From: Myxococcales bacterium | Lineage (GTDB): Bacteria; Myxococcota_A; Polyangia; Haliangiales; Haliangiaceae | Direction: 5' to 3' | DNA: 64,000 bases | Assembly (NCBI GenBank): GCA_028287115.1 | Contig: JAQBQF010000311.1 | Coordinates: forward strand, 1-64,000 | Part shown: positions 23,609 to 33,500 of the stretch, one piece after another | Layout: each line of letters starts with the position of its first letter | Position numbering within the stretch: position 1 is the first letter of the stretch | Notes under the pieces: generated by a model | Seen by the model: the letters and a program-made list of their open reading frames with translations, nothing else | What the model was told of the DNA's origin: nothing | The model's database searches: none | Program-made: the position numbers and the translations under genes

Positions 23609-26131
23609 ATGCCATCGCGGTTGAGCTCGCTGCTCGTGCGCGACGGCCTCGTCGGCGTGAAGCGCATGGAGAAGGCGTTTCAGCGGCAGGTCATCTACGG
23701 TGGCAGCCTCGACACGATCTTGCTCGAGATGAACCTCGTCCCCGAGGAGCGCCTGACCCAGTACCTCGCGCTCGCGTCCGGGTTGCCGCCGGCGTCGCGA
23801 GATGAAGGTGCACAGATCCAGGCGTCCGCGATCGAGCTCGTGCCGCGCGAGATCTCGGAACAGTTCCGCGCGGTGCCGCTCGCGGTCGAGCGCGACGCGC
23901 TGCGCATGCTCGTGTGCTCGCCGCTCGAGATCAACGAGCTCGAGGATCTCGCAGATCTGCTCGATCGCCCGCTCCAGCCGCTGATCTGTCCCGAGTATCG
24001 TTGGCACCTCGTCTACGCGACCGCATACAGCCTCGATCCGCCGGCGCGATTCACGACGCTCGCACGGCAACTCGAGGTCGACGCCGCGCCTACCGCCGTC
24101 GGCCGCGCACGCAGCGTGATCATCGAGGACGGCGCGACTCGCCATTCGCGAGCGACGGATCCCAACCTCACGGTGCCTCTCGTGACGCCGCCCGTGCTGC
24201 CCGTGCAACAGCCCGCGCGGCCGGCACCTGCGGCGCACGCACTCGCGCCGGTGGCCGCGGATCAACAGACGATGAGGGTGCCGGCGGCATCCGAGCCGAT
24301 CGATCAAGAGCTCGTCGCGCCGGCCGAGCATGTCCGCAATCGCCGCGTGACGGTGATGGGCGTCGTCCCGAACCCGGCGCGCACGGAGCTCGTGCAACCG
24401 CGTCGCGCGGCCGACTCGATTCCACCAAGGGCGACGCCCGCGAGCGGCGTGCCGCAACAGTTCTCCGACAGCAAGCGCTCGAAGCAGCCGAGCGCGCCGG
24501 TCGTGAAGGCGGTGCGCAAGGCACCGCAGAGTGCACCGATCGACACGAGTGGCCGTGATAGTCCGCTCGCGATCGTGCGCGCACGCGAGATGCTCGCGGT
24601 CGCCGAGGATCGCGACACCGTGTTCCTGACGCTCCTGCGTGCGACGCGCTCGCGTGCGAGATACGCGGGTCTGCTCACCGTACAAGGCGGCGCGGCGATC
24701 GGGCGCGTCGCGCTCGCCGAGACCGGCATCGATACGGCCGCCGTGCAGAAGGTGCTGATCCCGCTCGACTCGGTCTCGCCGTTCCGCACCGTCGTCAGCA
24801 ATAAACAACCGCACATCGGCGCGATCGTGTCCGGAGATCCCGGGATCGACTCGATGGTCCTCCGCCTCGGCGGGACGATGCCACCATCGGCGTTGATCAT
24901 GCCGATCTCGCTGCGCGATCGCGTCGTCGCACTCGTGATCGCACACCGCGTCCACAGCGATCTCAAGCTCGTCGACATCACGGAGCTGCTGCCGCTCGCC
25001 GGCGCGGCCGCCGACGCGCTCGGCCGCTTGATCGTGCGTCACAAGGCCGCGGGCTATCGCTCACCGGCGACGCAACCGGCGGTCGTCGAGATCGAAGCCG
25101 ATCTGATCGATACGAAGAAGCTGTCGCGTCCGGAAGGCGAGTGGCGCAATCCCGCGCCGGTCGCCGCACCCTCGGTCGCGGATCTCGAAGATGGCACCGA
25201 GCTGTCGATCGTCGCGGAGCCGCCGCGTCCGATCGACGAGGTGTTGTCCGAGATCGAGAGCTCGAACGAAGCCGGAGCAGAAGACGCGATCGCCGATGCG
25301 GTCGAGCGGTCGCACGAAGCGGTAGGCGTGCTGATGAAGCGATTTCCCGGCAAGCTCCGCGTCGAACGCTTCGCGGTCACCGGACGTCCTCTGCGCGCTG
25401 CCCAGTACGGCGGGTTACTCGAGCTCGTCGTACGACTCGGCTCGGCCGCGTCCGAGCTGCTGATCGAGACGATGTCTTCGCCGCAGCGCGATGTGCGGTT
25501 CTACGCGACCGTGTGCACCGCCGAGCTGCGGCCGCGCAACGCGGTGTTCGCGCTGGTCGAGCGCGTGTTCGATCAAGACTACGGTGTGCGCGCGACTGCG
25601 ATCGAGGCGCTTTCGGGATATCCGCTCCAGGATCTCTCGCACGCGCTCGCACGTGCGCGTCGAGCCGTTCACTCGACCGATCCCGAAGTCGTCGCAGCCG
25701 CGGCCGCGGCGATCGTCGAGCTCGGAGATGTCGACGCCGTCACCGATCTGATCGGCGCCCTCGAGCGCAGCGATCGAGGCAGCGAGCACGTCCGACGCGC
25801 GCTGGTCGCGCTCACGGCGCAAGACTTCGGATCGAGCGACCGCAAGTGGCGCAAGTGGTGGGACGGCGCACGCAATCGCCACCGGATCGAGTGGCTGATC
25901 GAAGGCCTCGGCCACAAAGAAGACGCGATCCGCGAGGCTGCCATCAACGATCTGCGGCGGCTGACCGGCGAATACTTCGGGTACCACCACGATCTACCGC
26001 GCAAAGAACGCGAAGCCGCCGCGGAACGCTGGTCGAGCTGGTGGCGCGAAACAGGTCAAAGGCGGTTCGAGAAGCACGACGACGAGCGGAATCGCCCGAC
26101 CGGCGTCTTGCCGGGCCAGCCGCGGGACTGA
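23609..26131 (+). CDS. Large cytosolic protein with GspE-N-like, GAF-like and HEAT-like parts
   Basis: 840 residues, no signal peptide. Residues about 1-135 resemble the GspE/MshE N-terminal domain (LSSLLVRDGLVGVKRMEKAF, YLALASGLPP, EISEQFRAVPL), which in other proteins binds cyclic di-GMP or partners. A Pro/Ala-rich linker follows (about 150-320), then a GAF-like region (about 325-470, with MLAVAEDRDTVFLTLLRATR). The C-terminal 240 residues look like HEAT repeats (AAAIVELGDVDAVTDLIGAL, HKEDAIREAAINDLRRLTGE). No catalytic site is visible, so a scaffold or signalling role is inferred. The ATG follows the RDD stop by a few bases. Confidence 0.6.
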   Translation: MPSRLSSLLVRDGLVGVKRMEKAFQRQVIYGGSLDTILLEMNLVPEERLTQYLALASGLPPASRDEGAQIQASAIELVPREISEQFRAVPLAVERDALRMLVCSPLEINELEDLADLLDRPLQPLICPEYRWHLVYATAYSLDPPARFTTLARQLEVDAAPTAVGRARSVIIEDGATRHSRATDPNLTVPLVTPPVLPVQQPARPAPAAHALAPVAADQQTMRVPAASEPIDQELVAPAEHVRNRRVTVMGVVPNPARTELVQPRRAADSIPPRATPASGVPQQFSDSKRSKQPSAPVVKAVRKAPQSAPIDTSGRDSPLAIVRAREMLAVAEDRDTVFLTLLRATRSRARYAGLLTVQGGAAIGRVALAETGIDTAAVQKVLIPLDSVSPFRTVVSNKQPHIGAIVSGDPGIDSMVLRLGGTMPPSALIMPISLRDRVVALVIAHRVHSDLKLVDITELLPLAGAAADALGRLIVRHKAAGYRSPATQPAVVEIEADLIDTKKLSRPEGEWRNPAPVAAPSVADLEDGTELSIVAEPPRPIDEVLSEIESSNEAGAEDAIADAVERSHEAVGVLMKRFPGKLRVERFAVTGRPLRAAQYGGLLELVVRLGSAASELLIETMSSPQRDVRFYATVCTAELRPRNAVFALVERVFDQDYGVRATAIEALSGYPLQDLSHALARARRAVHSTDPEVVAAAAAAIVELGDVDAVTDLIGALERSDRGSEHVRRALVALTAQDFGSSDRKWRKWWDGARNRHRIEWLIEGLGHKEDAIREAAINDLRRLTGEYFGYHHDLPRKEREAAAERWSSWWRETGQRRFEKHDDERNRPTGVLPGQPRD

Positions 26132-26465
26132 CCCGATCGTTGGTGCGAGCCTTCGTTCCCCGACCTTCCTTCCTCGACGGAGGACCGTTCCGATCCCGGC
26201 AAGACATGCCCGGATCAGAACGTCTTCCGAAGGTAAGTCCTCGCGCTATCCCGTCCTGACCTGAGCGCCGAAGCGTGCCGAGGTCCGCGGTCCGATGCAC
26301 GATCGCGATGCGAGAGTTGTGCCGCGTACCACCTGGGTTCACGATGTCCACGCCACGCATTAGGTTGGGTCGATCCGTCGAGCAGGTCGCCAGTTCGGAT
26401 CGGCCAAGGCAGAAAGCACGTGCACGTGCCACGAACCCGTGGACGTGGACGTTGGGCTCGCGCGG
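26132..26465. other. 334-base convergent intergenic region with no gene
   Basis: This separates the GspE-N/HEAT-like gene (+) from the membrane-protein gene (-). Open frames here are short and without family features. The only structure seen is the hexamer-type hairpin at 26416-26454, described separately. The rest looks like unremarkable spacer. Confidence 0.5.
26416..26454. terminator. Hairpin of hexanucleotide repeats between convergent genes
   Basis: ACGTGCACGTGCCAC and GTGGACGTGGACGT can fold into a stem of about 14 pairs with two G:G mismatches around the loop GAACCC. It lies immediately before the stop of the minus-strand membrane protein and downstream of the + strand gene, so it could end transcription from both sides. 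No U-run follows, so termination by classical means is uncertain. Confidence 0.4.
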
Positions 26466-27419
26466 CTAGGGCTCGGTGACGATCGTCGAGCCGGTTGATG
26501 GCGGGACCACCGGATATTCCGTCGTCCTGACACCCGTGCCGCGATCATCCTCGTCGCTGCGGCGTGCACCGATGGCGCCGCCGGCGACGGAGGCGAACAG
26601 CGCGAGGAGCAGCATCAGTCCCGACCACAGGAGCGCCTTGCCGGTCGCCTCTGCGGCTTGCAGCGCGTAGTGCTGGGCTTGATTCTTCGCCTCGTCGAGC
26701 TTGTTCGACACTCGACCGACGCGATCCTGGATCTGCGTCGCGAGATCCTCGGCATCCGTGGGTGACAGCGAGGTGTTTGCCGCGAGCTCCTGCACGAGTG
26801 TTTGGCGATCGAGGCGACCCTCCTTGAGACCACGGCGAGCGGCCGAGCTCAATGCGGCCTTGAGCTGGTCCGCGGTGACCGTCGGCTTGCCTTGCTGCTC
26901 TAGCTTCTGATTGACCGGCGCGAGCAAGTCGTTGGTGTCGATACCGAGTGCTGACATCGCGCCGCCCGCATCGACATTGCCGGCGGCATTCATCATGCCC
27001 GACACCGCGGAGCCCGTCGCATGCGCGGCGTAGCCACCGACGCGCATGGCGCCACCGGCGAGCATCGAGATGATCCAGATCGTCGTCAGCACGCCGAGCA
27101 CCGACGTGATCGCCCACATCACGAAGCCGTGGAGGCTACCGGCGCGCGACACCCGCGACGCCGCGAACCGGCCCGCGATGATGCCGCCGATGAACATCGA
27201 GATCAGCGGCACGATCAACGACCACACGGTCGTGCCGATGCCGACGGTACGCAGATTCCCCGCGTCGTTCGTATCGATGGCCGCGAGTCCCGCTCCCATG
27301 CCGAGCGTTTGCAGCAGGATCCAGAGCCCGATGCTGACGGCGACGCCGGCGAACACGGCTCCCCACCGCATCTGAGGTTGTCGACGCTCGATAATAGTCT
27401 CTCTAGTGATCGGCTTCAT
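26466..27419 (-). CDS. Multi-pass membrane protein of unknown family
   Basis: 317 residues. Three or four hydrophobic helices fill the first 135 residues (GAVFAGVAVSIGLWILLQTL, VPLISMFIGGIIAGRFAA, FVMWAITSVLGVLTTIWIIS), then a soluble helical middle (about 150-250, QELAANTSLSPTDAEDLATQ with a coiled-coil-like tail), a last helix (LLWSGLMLLLALFASVAGG) and an acidic C-terminus. The pattern is that of inner-membrane proteins of unknown role in several phyla. It is a single gene with 157 bases upstream. Confidence 0.65.
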   Translation of the reverse strand: MKPITRETIIERRQPQMRWGAVFAGVAVSIGLWILLQTLGMGAGLAAIDTNDAGNLRTVGIGTTVWSLIVPLISMFIGGIIAGRFAASRVSRAGSLHGFVMWAITSVLGVLTTIWIISMLAGGAMRVGGYAAHATGSAVSGMMNAAGNVDAGGAMSALGIDTNDLLAPVNQKLEQQGKPTVTADQLKAALSSAARRGLKEGRLDRQTLVQELAANTSLSPTDAEDLATQIQDRVGRVSNKLDEAKNQAQHYALQAAEATGKALLWSGLMLLLALFASVAGGAIGARRSDEDDRGTGVRTTEYPVVPPSTGSTIVTEP

Positions 27420-27576
27420 GATCCGACCGTACCCACGACTCGCGTCGTCGCAAACGCTAGTTCGCGGTGAGACCCGCGCGCTCAGATTCGTTTGTAGCGA
27501 TCCATTTGTTCGAGCCTCGAGGTGACCACGCCGCCCATGCCATGGCCGCGCACTGTGTCACCGAAGACCATGATGA

Positions 27577-28503
27577 TCAGGGCTGGCTCGCCACCGACGC
27601 CGGATGGTCTTCTACGGGCGTTGCGGGTCGATCGAAAGACAACGCATCCATCGCGCCTGTCGCATAGCCGGTCTTCGCACGCGCGACGAGCGTGAAGTGC
27701 GTGACGTCCGGACGCATCGGCGTCAGCTTGAAGATCGCGACGTGCTCTGCGCCGACCTCCACGATGTCCGACTGCTCGTCGTTCGGGATCGGCGCGACTT
27801 CGAAGTCATCGGTAGCGCCGAGCTCCAGATCGCTGTCCATGCTGTCGTACCCGGCGATCTGACCGCCGAGCGAGATCTGAGAATACTCGAAAGGCTGGTT
27901 CGTCGTGTTCCTGATCCGGACCGCGACGGTGAAGGCGCCCTCGAATGGAATGATCGCCGGCGGTTCGATCGAGATCGGGAAGCTGTTCCCGGTCCACGTA
28001 GCGACGCCCATGCTGGCGGCGACTTGATCGTCGCGAACGTACATGCGGTCGGGTGCGGGCTGCCCTGTTGGCGCGACGAACATGCTGAACCATTCGAGGC
28101 GCCCGGGTTTTGCACGATGACTGCCGAGCGAGAACGACGCGACGACCGGCGGGCCACCACCGGGTGCCGCTTGCAGCTTGATCTTGCGGCGGCCGACGGT
28201 GTTCGGTGGATTCGGAACGCGCTCGCCGCCGAAGCCTTCGTCCTGGAGCGCGGTCACTTCGACGGTGACCGCGTGCACTCGAGGCGAGGATGCAACGAGC
28301 ACCGCGCTCACCGTATCGCCGGCTCGCATGATGCCGCGATCGACATCGATCGTGACCGTCGCATCACCGATCGTGAGGCTCTGTTGGGTCGGCCGGAGCG
28401 CTGGCCCATCGGTCTGGATGTCGGCGTCGAGGGAACGCCAGCCGGCTGGGACCGCGACGACGATCGTGGCGACGAAGGCTGCGAGCGATGCATGTTTGAT
28501 CAC
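27577..28503 (-). CDS. Exported paralogue flanking a pentein enzyme (downstream copy)
   Basis: 308 residues. An N-terminal hydrophobic segment (LAAFVATIVVAVPAGW) acts as signal or anchor, followed by SLDADIQTDGPALRPTQQS. The rest is beta-rich with Ig-like spacing (VTIDVDRGIMRAGDTVSAVL, FTVAVRIRNTTNQPF). The same opening (AGWR-LDADIQTDG-RP-QQ) and the same order of strands occur in the protein encoded at 29622-30551, so the two are paralogues. They flank a deiminase-like gene and share its operon. Function unknown; a secreted adhesion or binding role would suit the fold. Confidence 0.7.
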   Translation of the reverse strand: MIKHASLAAFVATIVVAVPAGWRSLDADIQTDGPALRPTQQSLTIGDATVTIDVDRGIMRAGDTVSAVLVASSPRVHAVTVEVTALQDEGFGGERVPNPPNTVGRRKIKLQAAPGGGPPVVASFSLGSHRAKPGRLEWFSMFVAPTGQPAPDRMYVRDDQVAASMGVATWTGNSFPISIEPPAIIPFEGAFTVAVRIRNTTNQPFEYSQISLGGQIAGYDSMDSDLELGATDDFEVAPIPNDEQSDIVEVGAEHVAIFKLTPMRPDVTHFTLVARAKTGYATGAMDALSFDRPATPVEDHPASVASQP

Positions 28504-28512
28504 GAGCTCTCC

Positions 28513-29622
28513 TTAAGAACGTGCGAGGACGTTGACGAGACAGCCGAGCGAGCCGTTGAGCCCGTAGATCGGCGCGACATCGATCGGATCAACTTCGAAG
28601 CCTTGGGCTTCGTAGAACTGCTGCGCCGCGTGATCGAGCGCGGGCAACGCGTACGTCGGCAGGTAGACGACGCGTTTTCCGTCGGCGCGGCGATCGAACA
28701 AGGCGTTCGTGTAGGTCACGAACGAGCCGCCGCCCTCGAGCACGAGCGCCGGAACGCGAACGATCTTGAAGCCGCGTGCCGCGAGGAGCTCGGCGGCGTG
28801 GTCGAACCGGCGCGCTTGCAGCTCGTTGTCATCGAGCGGAAGTGGCGTGCTACCGAGCAGCGCGAGGCCGGCGCGGATGTCGCCGACCGCGATCGTGCGA
28901 TCGTCGAGCGGCATCATGTACATCATGATGTGATGGCGCGGAACGTCGCCGACCTGTTCGCCGAGCCACACGAGCTCCTGCCCGAATCGGCGATGGAGCT
29001 CCGCCTGGATCGACGCTCGGTCGGCAGCACCGTGGCCGACGTTGCGCGCCACGAGATTTTGATCGGCGAAGATGAAGCGAGGCGTCGCCGCGAGGTCTCC
29101 GCCTTCGAACACGATCTCGGCGATTCGCGGCTCGCGATGATAGAGCGCTTGCGAGATCGCGAACGGCGACCGCGCATCACCGGCTCGACTCGCGAACGGG
29201 GTCTCGATGCGTGGTGGCGCGAGGATGCCGCCGTTGCCATCGTCGTCGATCAGCGCGGCGTAACGATCGCGCGACCACGTCGTGATCTGCGTGCCGACGA
29301 CCACGGGATGCAACCGATCGAGGTTCGGTGTGCCGGCCGCGCGGAGCTTCGTCACGAGGCTGTCGAAGTCGCGTTGCGCGGTGACCTCGACCTCGACGTC
29401 GATGCTCGCAGGCAGCACGGCGAACAGTTGCTTCCACACGCCGAGCGCACGGCGATCGGCCGATGGCGCGTAGTGGATCGCGACCCGCCGCAGCGGCGCA
29501 CTCGGATCTTCGGCGACCAGCCGCGTCTGTGTTCGCGCTCCGCCGCGCGCCAGCCCGACCACCTGGAGAACGAGCATGCTCGCGACGAGGCCAGCGATCA
29601 CACCGAGCAGCGCGCGGCGCAT
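28513..29622 (-). CDS. Agmatine deiminase/peptidylarginine deiminase-like pentein, membrane-anchored
   Basis: 369 residues. The N-terminal hydrophobic segment (LLGVIAGLVASMLVLQVVGL) is an anchor or signal, unusual for agmatine deiminases, which are cytosolic. The pentein catalytic set is recognisable: WSRDRY (116-121), VFEGGD (171-176), HHIMMYMMPLDD (230-241) with the catalytic His, and GSLGCL with Cys 361 at the C-terminus. Such enzymes hydrolyse guanidino groups of agmatine or arginine side chains. Export suggests a protein-arginine or extracellular substrate. The start overlaps the upstream paralogue's stop by one base (TAATG), and the downstream paralogue begins 9 bases after it. Confidence 0.82.
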   Translation of the reverse strand: MRRALLGVIAGLVASMLVLQVVGLARGGARTQTRLVAEDPSAPLRRVAIHYAPSADRRALGVWKQLFAVLPASIDVEVEVTAQRDFDSLVTKLRAAGTPNLDRLHPVVVGTQITTWSRDRYAALIDDDGNGGILAPPRIETPFASRAGDARSPFAISQALYHREPRIAEIVFEGGDLAATPRFIFADQNLVARNVGHGAADRASIQAELHRRFGQELVWLGEQVGDVPRHHIMMYMMPLDDRTIAVGDIRAGLALLGSTPLPLDDNELQARRFDHAAELLAARGFKIVRVPALVLEGGGSFVTYTNALFDRRADGKRVVYLPTYALPALDHAAQQFYEAQGFEVDPIDVAPIYGLNGSLGCLVNVLARS

Positions 29623-30551
29623 TAGTTCTCCGCGACCGTCGGATTCGGGTCGGCGTCGAGCGTGAACGTCCTGGCATCCATCGCGCCCGCGAGCGTCGGG
29701 CCGATGCCCTCACCGACGATCGCGCTGCCGACCAGCGTGATTTGCTTGTGGGTGTGGTCCTTCGGCGTGATCACGAACTTCTTGACCCACACGGCACCGC
29801 GCTTCCACGGAGCCTCTCCATCGGGCGTAGCGGCTTCGTCGACGGGCGTCACATCGAAGTCGGTCCCTGACTCGGCCCACCCCGAACCGGCGAGCTGTGT
29901 CGCGAGCGAGACCCACGGCGGATGCAACGTCCTCCCGCTCGTGTTCTTGACCCGGACCTTCACCGTGAACGGCATCCCGACGACCGGATGTCCCTGCGGC
30001 TCGATCGAGATCCCGAGGTTGTCGCCGCTCCAGCCGTGCACCGTGACCGCGGCCTCGTCGGCAACGGCGGCTGGTGGGGCATCGGTGTCGTCTTCTTTGC
30101 TCGGCTTCTTGCCGACGGCGGCGACGTAGATCTTGAAGTCATCGGTGACCGCGATGCGATCGGGTTTGGTGCCGAGCTTGATCCTGGTGAGGAACGGCTT
30201 GCCACCGCCCGGCGCGGCATCGAGCGTCAACTTCTCGTGATCGATCGCGATCTCCGGTTGTTCGACGCGCTCGCCCTCGTAATTGCTCGACTGCGTCACC
30301 CGCATCTCGAGCGCGACGCGCTTCGGTGTGTCGGAGTACGCGACCAGCTTCGCGGTGACCGAGTCCCCGGTCATCACCAGGCCGCGATCGACCTCGAGCG
30401 TGACGCGCGCACCGTCGACCGTGAACGCCTGTTGCATCGGCCGTACACGCTTGCCGTCGGTTTGAATGTCGGCGTCGAGGACGCGCCATCCGGCGGGGAT
30501 CGCGACCGCAGCGGTTGCGAGAAACGCAGTGAGTGTTGTGCGGGATGACAT
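29622..30551 (-). CDS. Exported paralogue flanking a pentein enzyme (upstream copy)
   Basis: 309 residues from the ATG at 30551. Hydrophobic start (LTAFLATAAVAIPAGW) followed by RVLDADIQTDGKRVRPMQQA, matching the protein at 27577-28503. Beta-rich with Ig-like segments (VTLEVDRGLVMTGDSVTAKL, FTVKVRVKNTSGRTLHP) and a Lys/Asp-rich insertion in the middle (PSKEDDTDAPPAA). It lies 29 bases after the large kinase gene on the same strand and overlaps the pentein gene by one base. Function unknown. The frame extends upstream into the kinase gene but without a plausible start. Confidence 0.7.
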   Translation of the reverse strand: MSSRTTLTAFLATAAVAIPAGWRVLDADIQTDGKRVRPMQQAFTVDGARVTLEVDRGLVMTGDSVTAKLVAYSDTPKRVALEMRVTQSSNYEGERVEQPEIAIDHEKLTLDAAPGGGKPFLTRIKLGTKPDRIAVTDDFKIYVAAVGKKPSKEDDTDAPPAAVADEAAVTVHGWSGDNLGISIEPQGHPVVGMPFTVKVRVKNTSGRTLHPPWVSLATQLAGSGWAESGTDFDVTPVDEAATPDGEAPWKRGAVWVKKFVITPKDHTHKQITLVGSAIVGEGIGPTLAGAMDARTFTLDADPNPTVAEN

Positions 30552-30580
30552 GCACGGGCCAACGCCGCGTGCGTGACTTG

Positions 30581-33500
30581 TTATTGCACGATCGTTTGCG
30601 CGGTCTGCCCCGCAGCCGGCAAGGCGCGCGCGGAGGCGCGAGATGCCCGTACATGCAACACCCAGCTCCCACCTGCGAGCGGAGACATGCCGAGATGATC
30701 CGGGGTCTTCTGCAGGCGCTCGGCAACCGAAACGTCCTGGCACACGGTCGCGGTCAAGCCGACGACGCCCGGCGGTGTCGCCGCTGAAATAGCCAGGGCG
30801 AGCTCGACGTTCTGACCGAAGTAGTCGAGTCGTCCGCTCTGCGTGAGGACCATCATCGGTCCGCGATGTACGGCGACCCGGCAACGCAGGCCGTTCGTGA
30901 CCGGATGCCGATCGATCGCTTGCTGCAGCGCGAGCGCGACATCCATCGCCGGACCGGGCCGTTCGAACGCGGCGATCGCGAGGCCGCCGAACGTCTTCAC
31001 GAGCGAGCCGCCGTATTCCTTGGCGAGCGTCCCCGCGATCTCGAAGAACTGCGCGGCGACGGGAAACGCCTTGCTATCACCGAGCTCGCGAAACAAGTTC
31101 TGCGCATCGTCGAGGTGCGCGACGACGAGCGTCGCTTGCGTCACGGCCATCAGGCGACCCGGCGCGAGCGCTTGATCGGGGAACAGCTCGCGAAACGCCG
31201 CACACGCCATGACGCGCGCGGCGGTCAGCGCGTTCGCGCGATCGCCCGCCCGCTCGACGCGAACCACCACCTCGCGCGGCGCAGGATTGACGAGCGTCAG
31301 GAGCTGATCACCCTGGGTGAGCGCAGGCAGCTCGAGCCGCTCGCCGAGCGTGATGTCGACGCGGCGCACGCCTCCCGAAGCCGTGACACGCAGCTCGTGG
31401 CTGCGCGGCAATTGCGGGCTGCGGAGCAGGTAGTAGCCGGCTTGCAACGTGAGCGGCAATGCGAACCGTTCGCCGGGCTGCAGCCGCACCTGCGCCGCGA
31501 CATGTGGAAAGTGCGCCGGGCCGCCGACACAGAACGTGCGGGTCTCGACCTCGCGAACATCGGGAGACGCGCGGAACGCGAGCTCGATCGCGCGGCTGAA
31601 ATCGATCTGGAAGCCCACGTTGCATGCCTTGCAGGAGCCGTGCTCCTCGATCTTCTGGAGCGAATCGACGACCGTCGACGGGATCCGGCACGACGGGCAG
31701 ATCACATCCCACACCATCGCGAGCAGACCGATCTTCGCGGCATGGAGGCACGCGTCGATCATCGCGTCTTCGGCGATGCGAAACTTTGCAGCGAGCTCGA
31801 TCGGGCGAATTCTCGCGAGATCTTGATCCGAGGCGCGCAGCAGATATGTCGCCAGTGACTCGATCGCGCCCGCATCGATCCCCGCGGCGGTGAGCACGGT
31901 TGCGGCCTCGTCGACGCGCGCCTGCGCCGTCGGTGATACGACGATCTCCGGATCGATCGGATCGATCTCCGGTTTCGGTCCTGCGGCGAGCAGCCGATCG
32001 AGCCGCGTGTAGACGCGCTCGAGCTTGCGGCGATACTTGACGCCGATCTCCCACTTCGACAGCAGGCGGGCCGTGAGCCCGCGCGGCTCGATCTTGATCG
32101 TATTGCGCAGCCGCGTGCCGCCACCGGCCAGCCGCTCGAGCTGGACCTCGGCGACGTACCACCGCAACACGCCCTTCTCGAACACGCGGAGCACGACGTG
32201 GCGGCTGCCTTCGATCCACTCGTAAGGATGCTCTCGCCACTTGAGGTTCATGCCGGCGACGCGCTGATGACCGGTCGTCGCCGAGCCGGTCGCGCTCTTC
32301 GCGCCCATCGATTCGATCTCGAACCGAACGGGTGCTTGGCCGGTCGCGCGATTCATCTTCTCGGTGTTGGAGACGAACGGCCACAACACGTCCGGCGAGC
32401 ATTGCAGGTCCCAATGGAACGAGTATGTCTGCACCGCGCCCGCGCGCACGATCGGGGGTGCCGGATGCGCCGTGATCAGCGCTGCCACGCCATCGCAGAG
32501 GCGCTCGATCGTCGCGAGCATCTCGGCGGCATCTTGCGGGCGGCGGTTCGAATCCTTGTCCAGACAATGCATCACGAGATCGGCGACGGCCGGACTGACC
32601 TCGGGCTCGATCGAGTCGAGCCGCGGCGGCACCTCACCGAGGTGCGCGAGGATCACGGCCATCTGATTGTCCTCGCGCGCGACGAACGGCGGGCGCCCGG
32701 CGATCAACGCGAACAGGCAACAGCCGAGCGCATAGACATCCGTCGCAGGCGTCACGCTCGCGCCTTGGCACTGCTCCGGTGCCATGTACTCGGGGGTCCC
32801 GAGCACGGTGCCTTCGCGCGTCGAGCCTTCGGGACCGGTGTGCTCGACGAGCCGCGCGATGCCAAAGTCGCCGAGCTTGACGAGTTGGCCGAGCGGATTG
32901 GCTTCGAGCTCGATGCCCTCGCGGACGAACATCAGGTTGTCGGGCTTGATGTCGCGGTGAACGATACCGAGACGATGCGGCTCCGCGAGTGCGCGGCATG
33001 TATCGGCGATCACGCCGAGCGAGAGCCGCTCGGGAAGCTTGCCGAGCCTGCGCATCGCGCCGGCGACGCTGCCGCCCGTCACGAGCTCGAGCACGAGGTA
33101 ATGAAGGCCGTGATCTTCGTTGAGGTCGATGTAATTCGCGATGAACGGACTACCGACCTTCGCGAGCACGCGCGCTTCCTTGCGGAACCGGCGCAGCAGC
33201 TCGGCATCCGCAGCGATCTCCGGCTTGAGCAACTTGATCGCGACGCTCGGACCGCCGGTCGTATCGCGCGCTTCCCAGACTTCGCCCATCGCTCCGGCAC
33301 CGAGCTGCTTGGTCAGCTCGAACCGGCCGAGCGCGAGGCCCATCGTCGGGCGCTGCGGGCCCACCGCTGCCATCTCGCGCGACATCAGCGTGCTCCGCGC
33401 GACGACCGTGCCGGCGCCGATCAGCTTGCGAACCAGCTCGTGTGCGGTCGGCCGCGCTTCCGGATCTTGCGCCGTCGCGTCGCTGATGATCGTGCGGACG

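Noticed and set aside
23432..25042. 536-codon minus-strand frame across the RDD and GspE-N-like genes
   Set aside because: Composition is typical of an antisense shadow and it has no ribosome site or domain.
27604..29625. 673-codon + strand frame antisense to the pentein operon
   Set aside because: Low-complexity Arg/Asp-rich translation, while the opposite strand has coupled genes with catalytic motifs.
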